From Patella vulgata (Eukaryota; Mollusca; Gastropoda; Patellidae): a stretch of DNA of 64,000 nt. The notes beneath the pieces are model-generated. The model saw nothing but the letters and a program-made list of their open reading frames with translations. It was not told the origin of the DNA and did not search any database. Shown in pieces: positions 11,701-23,700 of this stretch. Position numbers and translations under genes: made by a program. The DNA lies in NCBI RefSeq assembly GCF_932274485.2, contig NC_065882.2:14553390-14617389 (forward strand). Reading direction: 5' to 3'. Each line of letters begins with the position of its first letter. Position 1 is the stretch's first letter.

Positions 11701-14700
11701 GTTTTCTTAATTAAATATTAAATAATCAGTCTGAGTACATATTAGCGCAGATTAAGGTGTGAGAAATTTGATATTTGCATGAAAAATGCCAATGGTGCAT
11801 CCTTACTCGAAGACAAAATTTATTCGAACATATATTGTGGCAGTTGTTTGAGAGAGAGAGAGAAATGGAGTTTAACGTCCACTCAACACAAACTAGGTCA
11901 TTTCGGGACTAACATATGGTTTAATTTTATTTACATAATTCGCTTGCGCTAAGGGGTCTTTTGCAGTGGGAGGAAACCGGAGGACCTGGAGAAAACCCAC
12001 GAGGTTGGACAGGCGACCCTACTCCTTGCCACTCCTTCGAAACCACGCCGGTCGACTCAATGACAGACTGTATGATACAGTTGTTTGATAATACCCCTTC
12101 ATCATTAACAGCTTGATCCAGTGTTGAAATGGGTCATCAAGCCTTGGCAGTATTGTTCGTAAAAGTTATTTCTTAGTCTATATACTTTTGTTTACTGCAT
12201 TAATTAGACCCAGACCATGAACTTACAAGCATTTGATGTCCACTCGACTAGTAATAACTTACCAGGAGGATACATGTCTGCCATAGAGGAACTCGGTAGA
12301 CAACTTACCTGGATGATACATGTCTACTATAGAGGAAGTGAAGTTGGTAGACAACTTACCTGGAGGATACATGTCTGCTATAGAGGAACTCAGTAGACAA
12401 CTTACCTGAAGGATACATGTCTGCTATAGAGAAACTTGGTAGACAACTTACCTGGAGGATACATGTCTGCTATAGAGGAACTTGGTAGACAACTTACCTG
12501 GAGGATACATGGTTACTATAGAGGAACTCAGTAGACAACTTACCTAAAAGATACATGTCTACTATAGAGGAACTTGGTAGACAACTAACCTGGAGGATAC
12601 ATACATGTCTGCTTTAGAGAAACTTGGTAGACAACTTACCTGGAGGATACATGTCTGCTATAGAAGAATGTGGTGATCTTCCCATGCAACTATCTGTGTG
12701 ATCCATGGGTGAACCGTTTGATCGTAGCTGATGTATCTTTAAACAATCCTTTAATACATCTGGTTGGCTCATATCAACTTCTGTCTTTAACTGAAACAAT
12801 AAAAGTGGTTGTGAAAGAAGTGGTATACAGTTTTTAGAACACCTGTTATCACTTCTCATTATCAGAAAAGTTGACATGTTTGGGCATGTTTTGTACACCA
12901 ACCAGGCTGATGAAGACAGGCATATGCCATGCAGCATACTCACAGGACCTTAGGTTTTCGTCCCATCCAAACATGTTAGACATGTCGCCCACACAACTCC
13001 ATTCATTAAACATAGCATGGGCCTTTAATGTGTATTGTGAATGTGACTTAAATGTGTATTAGGCCACAAGAATTTTAATGTTTGTTCTTCAGGAACACAT
13101 AATATTTCTTAGAGAAAATAAACCAATATTTTTCAAATTTTAAACAGAACATTGTTCACGAGCCTTGAGTTGCTAATAATTGATCAAGAACAAGTACAGA
13201 GGCAGGCAGTTCAATCACAAATTCAAAATATGTTTTTTGATAGATATATACATCCACCCTACATGGGCTGGTTTTAGGGAGGTAGATATGCAGTGACTGG
13301 ATGTATAAATTGATAAAGTCCATCTTTAACCCCTTTTCTCCAATATCAAGATTATTCAGTCACATTTTGTGGGGTAGTAGTACTGACACAACTATCAATT
13401 AAATTGATTTGGCTTTATTATCAGATGTGTGAAGTGTGAGTGGGATAAGATCTATGTAAGTGGGATAAGATCTGTGAATGGTACATGTAATTACCATTAC
13501 ACAGTAAAAATAATACTCTGCTTTTTCTGAGTTTTTTTGTTTACATAGTAACTGTTTAAACATGAAAACCTGGCATTTACTAAGTGTTTTAATCTGAATC
13601 ACCTACATAAATCATTCTCTATTATACCAGTGACAATAAATCAAGTATATACAGGCTGCCTTGATGTCGCAGACTACACTAATTTAAAGAGACACAGTCA
13701 CTTTTAGCCAGGGAATTGAATGGAAGGCAAATGAAATGAAATGAGGTTTAAAGTCCTACTGTTTTACTCCTACTGGGATAATGGAGACGGGTATATGCCA
13801 TGCAGTGTGCTATGAAGGAAATTTTGCCTGGACAGCAGCGCAAAGGATTACTCTGATCTTGAATACCAACTGTGTGGGGGGCTTGGATGGCCGAATGGTT
13901 AGCACATGCGCGCTGCATCATAAGGTCTGTCATTGAGTCAACTGGCGTGGTTTCGATTGCCCGGTTGTACGTGACAAGGAGTAGGGTCGCCTGTCCAACC
14001 TTGTGGGTTTTCTCTGGGTCCTCCGGTTTCCTCCCACTGCTAAAGACCCCTATGCGCAAGCGAATTATTGAAATAAAATTGCACCATGTGTTAGTCCCAA
14101 AATGACCTAGTTTGTGTCAATTGGACCTTAAACCCCATATCCCTCTCTCTCTCTCTGTGTCCTACATCACTGACATCACTGGTGGTGTAAAGTTTCACAA
14201 GACATTACTTTGATTTTTAGGATTTTAATTCAGTGTTCTTCGAATTCCAACTGTATGTGCATGTATAGCAGTATTTCAAATTATTTTTATAAATATGCCA
14301 ATAAAAGGTTTTACACAAAAACTATAACTTTATTTATTGTTTAAGGGTAAATTCTTTGAACTTCTAATTTTATATGTATGTAAAAATGACTGACAGGTCA
14401 AGTTCTCTAACTGGTCATTTTTACTTTAAATCAGACAAGATTTGTAAATATGAGTAAAATGACTGCCCTGCTCTTACCTTTTTCTTCTGTTGTTGATCTT
14501 TCTGTGTGTGATTTTTAGTGTGTTTACGTAATGAACTGGGATCGGTATATCGTTTGGTGCAACCAGCAACTTGACAAGCATACGGTTTCTGAAACATTCA
14601 ACAGAATAAAACTAATGTTCCTTTAAAATTTCCAGCCATCGTCAAATAAAATGAAATGAAATTTAACGTGCTGTTAAATTTGAAGGAAATTTTCCCCAGA

Positions 14701-17700
14701 CAGCAGTACCAGAGGCTACTCACACTTTGATTTCAGGCATAGGATCGATGCTTTTCCTTGCCAGACCCTAAGTCATGCACAAATGAGAAGGTGAAGCCAT
14801 ACTCATCGAGCCACTTTGGCTCCCAAACATAAATGAAGTATTAATAATACAGGGCTATAGACAGTCTAGGTCCCAAACCATCATGGCTTCCCAGTATTAA
14901 TTATACAGGGCTACAGACAGTCTAGATGCCAAACGTCTGTGGCTCCCAAACTTAAATGAAGTATAAACAATACAGGCCTATAGACAGTCTAGCTCCCAAA
15001 TCATCATGGCTTCCAATCTTAAATAAAGTATTAATTATACAGGGCTATAGACAGTCTAGCTCCCAAACCATCATGGCTTCCAAGCTTAAATGAAGGATTA
15101 ATAATACACGGCTATAGACAGTTTAGATCCCATAATACACAGCTATAGACAGTCTATGTCCCAAACCATCATGATTCCCAAAATAAAGTATTAATAATAT
15201 AGGGCTATAGGACAATCTAGGTCCCAAACCATCGTGGCTCCTAAACTTAAATGAAGGATTAATAATACACAGCAATAGACTGTCTAGATCCCAAACCATC
15301 ATGACTCCCAAGCTTAAATGAAGGATTAATAATACACAGCAATAGACTGTCTAGATCCCAAACCATCATGACTCCCAAGCTTAATTGAAGGATTAATAAT
15401 ACACAGCAATAGACTGTCTAGATCCCAAACCATCATGACTCCCAAGCTTAAATGAAGGATTAATAATACACAGCAATAGACTGTCTAGATCCCAAACCAT
15501 CATGACTCCCAAGCTTAATTGAAGGATTAATAATACACAGCAATAGACTGTCTAGATCCCAAACCATAATGACTCCCAAGCTTAAATGAAGGATTAATAA
15601 TACACAGTAATAGACAGTCTAGATCCCAAACCATCATGACTCCCAAGCTTAAATGAAGAATTAATAATATAGGGCTATAGACAATCTAGATCCCAAACCA
15701 CTGTGGCTCCCAAACTTAAATAAAGTATTAATAATATAGGCCTATAGACAATCTAGGTCCCAAACCACTGTGGCTCCCAAACTTAAATAAAGTATTAATA
15801 ATATAGGCCTATAGACGGTCTAGGTCCCAAACCACAGTGGCCTCCAAACTTAACTATATAGTATTTTAATACTATATAGTTAAGTTTGGAGGCCATTACA
15901 TAGGGCTATAGACAGTATACATCCCAAGTCCTGTTGTTTACATATAAACTTACCGTGTCTAAATGAGTGCGTTGATGCTTTGCTCTGTCAGACGAATTAC
16001 TAAAAGCTTTGGGACAATTTTTATATGTGCATAAATATGGCCGCTCTCCCGTGTGGGACCTCAAATGTATCTTTAAATTCTCCAAGCGTGAAAAAGCCTT
16101 GGTACAATTCTCAAACTGTAAAGAAACAAAAAATAGGAAATCATTCTAATAAGAATATTAAACTTAAACTACAAGCCACTGCCCATCTATGCAAGACCGA
16201 GGAGAGGGATGGGGTGGGGAGCTGCCAGTATATGAAGCCCAATAGGGTACCCATAAATATCTATTTAATTTTTTTTTGTCAGCATGTTCTACTCTGGCTA
16301 CCCTGGGGTCAATTTAGAAACCTTATTTTTTTGCATAGACCTTAGTACTCCTCACACAGTTCCTGTATGGGTCCTCAAAATTTGTTTTGGTCCAGCACTC
16401 TACACTCAGCAGAGCTTTCAATTCAAAACTTTGCAGCAGTCAGTAAATTTTTGATATATATTATGTTTATGTTACTTATTTTATCCAAAGAATGGGATAT
16501 ATCTAGTTTGTTTGTTTGTTTGTTCCACCTAGGGTGATATCGCAGATTATCACTATTTAGAATTTTCCAATTTTTGTATGGATTTTGATGTGATTTCACT
16601 GACAGGTAAGTTGACAAATGCCAGCCAGTCAATTTTAGTGACAAACTGTGAAACAAGAACCATGTTATTCATCTTTAACATCCGTACAAGAACCTTTATC
16701 TCGTTAAGAATTATTTTTGTTCAAATCTGGTTATATTAAAGGGAATGGGATCTTAATTACCCTATTTCCTACCAGGATTTCTTTTGAACCAATTCTGGCA
16801 TCTGGTTGGTTCATTTAAAAATGGCTTCAGCACGTTTATGATAGCGGAAATATTCAATAAAATATGAATCAGTTACTTACTGTACATTTATTCGGCTTCT
16901 CCCCAGAATGAACTCGCATGTGTATCAAGAGTTTGTAGCGGGCGTTAAATGGTTTGTAACGTCGTGTGCAACCCTGCCAGAAACATGTAAAATCATCCCC
17001 TTTACGCTGGTCTATGTGCATCTTTTCAATATGGCGGACAAGTTCCTCGATCTCTTTAAACATTGAGCTACAATTAGCCCACAGACAAGTGTGTTTTTCT
17101 TCTCCGTTTTCATCGTCCGTAAATTCATTTTTGATTGACAGAGCTTTGGAAGTTGGTATGTTTGCTATGAAATTCTCCATGGATTGTTGCTGGGTTGCCA
17201 GTGTGGCTTGTTGCTGCAATTGCTGCTGTTGTTGTTCAACAGCCTGATTGTATGAAGGTGGAGGTCGAATTGGCAGATGCATCCCGTTTATAGAACCAGC
17301 CGGTCCCGAGCCCATTTGATGCATGCCTCTGTTCATAGCACTACTTAGATTGTTCAGAGCACCGTTCATTCTCATATTGTTCATACCACTGCCGTCCATG
17401 CCAGAACAATTCATGGTGGAATTGTTCATGCCATTACTGTTCATAGAATTATTCATGGTTGGATTGTTCATGGTACGGTTGTTCATACCAGAATTGTTCA
17501 TGGTTGGATTGTTCATGGTACAGTTGTTCATACCAGAATTGTTCATGGTACGGTTGTTCATACCATTATTGCTCATGGTTGTACTTACAGCATTGTTCAT
17601 GTACTGTGGCATGTGATGCTGAACACCAGAATGTTGCATCTGGATATCAAAATGTCCGTTCTGATAATTCTGTTCCATCAAAAGGTTTTCGTTATAAGGA

Positions 17701-20700
17701 GCGACACATTGGTTACTCATCAGATCGACGTATCCGCCATTACACTCTGGCACATAGTTATAACTGTTGGCATTCTCGTGGCGGTTACAGTTGTTGGTCG
17801 TGAAGTGTGATTGGGAGAAGCGATGTCCACCGGAGCCATTATTGGAGTAGGGACTATTCCTTGCCGACAAATGAGAAAAGGAACCAGTTGGCTGAATGGG
17901 CTGGGGTGAGGTACTGAGAGAGGAGCTCCGTGATCCGCCCATCAACGACGTGGGCGAATAGCGAATAACTTGGGTGATATCCATGTAATCGGATACAGAT
18001 GGTGAAATGGACAATGCCCTCTTCTGAGCGTGCCTGTGACCTCCATTTGCTGAGTTCCGCGAACTTGTAGTGTACATGGAAGTGGTTGTGTATATAGAGA
18101 TATCTGCCTGGGATGGAGACAGATTGCTGACACTTCCTTGGTACTGAGATATAGAACTGCCATTTTGTCCAAACTGATCCATTTCACTACCAGCAATGGA
18201 TCCTGGGCCCGGTCCCTGTCCGTTTGGTGTGACTGAAGGTAGGGGCTTATAATGGGTCCAATCAGTTTGTTTGGGTAGCGCTGGCTCCAGAAAAACATTT
18301 TTCTCACTTGTTGTCGGTCGACTGAGCGCAGCTTCTGATGTTGATAACGAATTGCGTCGTTCAGATTGGGCTGTGGATAAACTCACTCGGGGACTATCTC
18401 CTGATTGAATACTGGATATTTCACTCGGGGTTGGGGTGACGGTTTGTAAATGCTGATTAGGTAATGGAAGTTGAATGTAAGATGACTTAGAATTATGATG
18501 ATAATCTGATGTGCTTGTATTATTTGATCCGTTGTTAGAGACATTTCTTGGTGTGTGGGCGTTTCCAAGTCCAAAGCACTGAAAACTAGCCAATGCATTT
18601 TGTCGATTATCTGAAAAGAGAGAAAAAAAACCTCTTTTAAATTGTTTTGAAAGCAGTATTGAAAAGCAATCTCGCAGCTTTTATTATTTGGGGTTTATAT
18701 GAGAAATGAAGCCAAGCCCTAAGAATTGCTAAAATAGTATCACAATCCCAGAAAACCCTTTCAAAACTATAAGGGCGGTCAGTAGGGGTTCACTAAATAT
18801 ATTTACTTGAATGATCTCAGTTGGTGAGTTTTATACTTAACCAAAGACTGCTGGTTTATGAAACAGAAATGTAAAGTCAAGTGAAGTCCATTTTGAAGTC
18901 CTACCATTTTAGGGGCATAAAAATTATACATAACGTACAGTACACCGGGATCCAGTAACATACAAACCAGTGGGCAAATGGGATCCAATAACATACAATC
19001 AAGTGGCCAAATGGGATCCCACAAATAACATAGAGTACAGTGGGCGATTGGGAACCAATGGTTAACACACAATACAGTGGGCAAGTGGGACTACATGATT
19101 AACATACAATACAGTGGGCGGATGGAGTCCCATGATTGACATACAATACAGTGGCCAAGAGGGATCCAACAAATAACAGAGTACAGTGGGTGAGTGGGAT
19201 CCTGTGGTTAACATAGAATACAGTGGGCAAGTGGGAACCAATGGTTATACAATACAGGGGGCGAGTGGGATACTACAAATAACATATAGTTCAGTGGGCG
19301 AGTGGGATACTACAAATAACATATAGTTCAGTGGGCGAGTGGGATACTACAAATAACATATAGTTCAGTGCACAAGTGGGGAATGGGGATAACACATATA
19401 ACATATAGTACAGTGGGCAAGTGGACACCACAAATAACATGTACAGTGGGCAAGTGGGACACTACAAATAACATTGTACAGTGGGCGAGTGGGACACTAG
19501 TGGGCAAGTGGGACTCTATAAATAACATAGAGTACAGTGGGCAAGAGGGATATCACAAACAACATATAGTACAGTGGGCAAGTGGACACAACAAATAACA
19601 TGTACAGTGGACAAGTGGGACACTACAAATAACATTGTACAGTGGGCGAGTGGGACACTAGTGGGCAAGTGGGACTCTATAAATAACATAGAGTACAGTG
19701 GTCAAGTGGGATATCACAAACAACATATAGTACAGCGGGCGAGTGGGATTAAGAAAGAATTTCTACTCCTGTCTATCTACCTCCTATGATAAGAGTATTT
19801 TTATAATAAATTATTGTATGAGTGTGTGTGTTATATTGTAAGAAGACAGTTTATCTGTATTTTATGTTTGTTTATTGTTTAAAATGTTTATATAGTACAA
19901 CATGTGATAACAAGAATTCATATACTAACATTATATAAACATACATAGGAATGTCTGGAATGGTCAGCATACAAATACATTTTACTTGAGGAATGAAATT
20001 GGCTTTAAATTTAACATCCTTCTGATCATGCAATGAAGGAAATTCTGCCCGGACGGCTGGCCTTCTGTCTACTCTTTGATGAATTCCAATATGTAGACAG
20101 GACCTGGTTGATTTTTTTGTCCCATCAAAATGACTAGAGGCTGTTCTTTGCCAGGAGATAATACAACACCGTACAAATATATCTATTACGGAATTAAATA
20201 GGGTTTACTTTTCTGCACCAACTGGGCTAGATGAAGAATGGTAAATGGGTATAATACATACTATGAGGGGGATTTTACGTGCAACACAGTGTCTAGAGTC
20301 TAGACAGGACTTCATTTTTGTGTTCCATCCGTACCACTAGACACTGTAGGCCTATCAGGAAATCCATCCTACTTCATTGATGGGAAAGAGAGAGAGAGAG
20401 ATGGGGTTTAACGTCCACTCGACACAAACTAGGTCATTTCGGGACTAACACATGGTTCAATTTTATTTCAATAACTCACTTGCGTGTAGGGGTCTTTAGC
20501 AGTGGGAGGAAACCGGAGGACACAGAGAAAACCCACGAGGTTGGACAGGCGACCGTACTCATTGTCACGTACAACCGGGGAATTGAAACCACGCCAGTTG
20601 ACTCAATGACAGACCGTATGATACAGCGCGCGCGTGCTAATCATTCGGCCATCCACCCCCCCTCATTAATGGGAAATACTATGAGAAACTTTAAAGTGCC

Positions 20701-23700
20701 ATGTTGGTCTGTGAGTCGAAAAACTGATATTTCACTTCATTAATGGATATTATTTGGGACAGCGCTCATTTTTTTTCTAATTTGTTTGAGTGGGTTAATT
20801 TCAATTTAATATTCCTGTATAGCGAAAATTATAATGTTCTAGAAACCACATGCCCAAATATGAAAATGAGATGGCAAGTCCAAATAAAGATTGACTTTCA
20901 ATGAAGTCTCAACATACCAAGATACCTAATCATGACATTCCTTTCATTTTTCAAATAAAATGAGTCAGAAACTGTAAAAATCACCATTTTGTTGTTTTCG
21001 ACAAATAATTAAAACCTGAAGTGTTATGTAGCACGTTGACATAAAAATTACACAGCGCTAATACACAGGTGATGAATAATAAACGACGAAGTGTTATAAA
21101 ATAAAATATTGATGAATGTCTCGTTAAAGGCTCAATATAAAACTAATAAAATGGACATCAAAGATGGTGATAAAATTTTTATAACTTCTGATATTGACAA
21201 TGTCTGATAAACAGGTGCTTAATATGTACACATTCAACATTAAATCATTAAAGGGAAACGAAATCGGGGTTTAATGTCCTACTTTTCTGCACCATGTGCA
21301 ACTGGGCTAATGAAATTTGGTATAGATGTACGTTATACTGTGTGCTGTTAGGGGGATTTTGCCAACACAGAGGCATTTCAAAATACTCTTCATTGAATTT
21401 TAACTGTCAAACTGTATCTATAAAGTGTAATATCTGGCAAAAACTGTATCTTGAAAGTGTTAAACAAGGCATAGAAATCAAATGGGATTTAACGTCCTAA
21501 TGGGCATACGCCATACAGTGTGTTATGAGGGGAATTTTTGCCCACACAGCAGCGTTTCCCAATAGTCTTCATCTAATTCCAATTGTGAGCTGTTATAAAA
21601 AGACATAGACCATATCGTTAAAGTGTAAAATCATGGTATATTGACCGTATCTTTAAAGTGTTATATCTTGGTACAAATTGTATCTTTAAAGTGTAATATC
21701 TAGGTGTAGACTGTATCTTTTAAGAGTTATATCTACCACAAAGTGTAATATCTAGGTATAGACCATATCTTTAAAGTGTGATATCTACTACAAATATCCA
21801 GGAGACCGTATATTTAAAGCGTTATCTAAAGACATATTAAGTTTATTATTACAAGGTATAGACAATGTCTTTAAAGTGTTGGGGTGGGGGGATGGGCGAA
21901 TAGTTATAACGTGTGCGCATAAGAACATAAGGTTTGTAATTGAGTCAAGTAGCATGGTTTTGATTCCTCGCTTGTACGTGACAAAGAGTAATGCCCAACC
22001 TCATGGGTTTTCTCTCACAACCAAAGACATCTACGCAAAATGAATTATAGAAATAAAATTAAACCATATGTTAGTCATGAAATGACCTATTTTTTGTCGA
22101 GTGGCCGATAGACCCCATTTCTCTCTCTCTTTAAACATACATTATGCAAGAGCTAAATCTGCCTATTTCAGGTCTTTCTTTAGGCCTGAAATGTTATCTA
22201 AATTATTAATTAGACATTAATTAACCTATCCAGGCCATAATCAACTCTAGATGGCAGCGCTTACCTGCGATCTTTAGTGGATTGTAAGCTGATTTACTGC
22301 ATAACTTTCCTTCTCGATTAAACGATTAAATGGATAATCGAGACTATGCTGTTTATCGTACTGACTTTAGTAAAGATGACCGAGGCTTATTGGAATTTCA
22401 GTCGCTTAGTTCTCGGTTCATAGTGGATCAATTTGAATGAAATTTTCACCAAATTGCCTTTACATTACCTAGTTTTTAACTATTATAGTGAGAACTGCCA
22501 ACTCGTTACCGAATCACCCATAATGTATCTTTAAAGAGTTATTACAAGACATAGACCGTATCTTTAAAGTGTTATACTATACCTGGGTACTGAGCCTTTA
22601 TAATTTAAAGTGTTTATATCTAGGTATTGGGCCTATATATAAAGTGTTATCTACCACAAACTGTATCTTTAAAGTGTTAAAACAAGGTATAGACCGTATC
22701 TTTAAAGTGTTATATTTAAAGACATATTAAGTTTGTTATTATCGGCTATAATCTTCAGTATGTTGACAGGAATATCAATCTCCACCATAACAACGTGTTA
22801 CGACACGCCAACAGTAACAAAGCCCTCAATGTGTTATTAGTTTAATATGACAAACATCCTGAATCTATGATAAATAGACCACTGTTTTTATATAGGGACT
22901 ACAGTATATATACACCCCTTTTTTCGTGATATTTTTGGTCATATCCTTTAATTAATATTGTGGTTTTTTTCAAGCACAAATCATTCTTAACTGCATGATC
23001 AATTTTCAAAAGAATTTTTTTTTTTCTATGCATTTTTAAAAAAAAAGATTGTGAGAGAGAGGGTTTAACCACTCCACACAAACAATGTCATTTCTGGATA
23101 ATAATTTTATTTCAAAAATTAGCTTCAGCGTAGTGGTCTACAGCGTTAAAATCATTCGGCCACCTAACCCCCCCTTTAAAAATTTAGAGAAATTCAAAAT
23201 CATATGTATGGTTTCAATGCAACAAAAATTGGTTAGGTGTGTCAACAAGTTTATATCAATTTCTAAAAATATATTGAAATTCAAAATGTTATATAATGTT
23301 GCAGTACAAAAAAAAATTTGGTAACTATAATTTGAAAGGTGGTCTGGGGTGTCCTAGAAAATAACCATTTTAATGTTTCAGTACAAGAAAAAAAAAATTG
23401 GCAATAATATGAACTATAATTTTACAAACTCCCCAAATGAGAGGTGGTCTGGGGTGTCCTAGAAAGTAACCATTTGAAATATTATGTTCAATTTTCAGTT
23501 GGGAAGCCACAGTGGATAAGTGAGTAAGGTGCTACAGGACAGTGTCTCGTTTGGATGGGATGAAAACCTGAGGTTAAGAAAAAAAAAAAGTAGCGTCCAG
23601 TGTAGGGCGAATCCTCCCAGGAAATTTTGAAAATTAGTGCATTCTAAGGTATAATCTGGGTGAGTAACACAAGTTAAATAAAATATTCAACACTTTGTTG

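Larger units (their letters stand above)
21408..22745. repeat. Interrupted minisatellite, ~35-45-bp unit
   Basis: Units contain GACCGTATCTTTAAAGTGTT and ATATCTAGGTAT. Blocks at 21408-21474, 21588-21878 and 22535-22745 are separated by SINE-B (21475-21587), SINE-A (21880-22131) and T1 (22136-22530). GACATATTAAGTTTRTTATTA marks both 21830 and 22722. Confidence 0.85.

Noticed and set aside
12614-12943. A 109-codon frame over exon 6 extending 13 codons past its donor
   Set aside because: The extension (GKLSTKFL then stop) is intron read-through into the donor array; the upstream part is intron 5.
14830-15930. CRISPR-like array (regular repeats)
   Set aside because: Units are contiguous degenerate copies without unique spacers; this is eukaryotic intronic minisatellite.
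16966-17810. Several long open frames on the plus strand opposite GLIS exon 3
   Set aside because: They mirror the codon bias of the exon and its MNN repeat. The protein sequences are repeats with no domain, and the minus-strand frame is the conserved one.
17942-18307. A second minus-strand frame of 121 codons inside exon 3
   Set aside because: It overlaps the conserved GLIS frame in another register; no splice pattern or similarity supports it.
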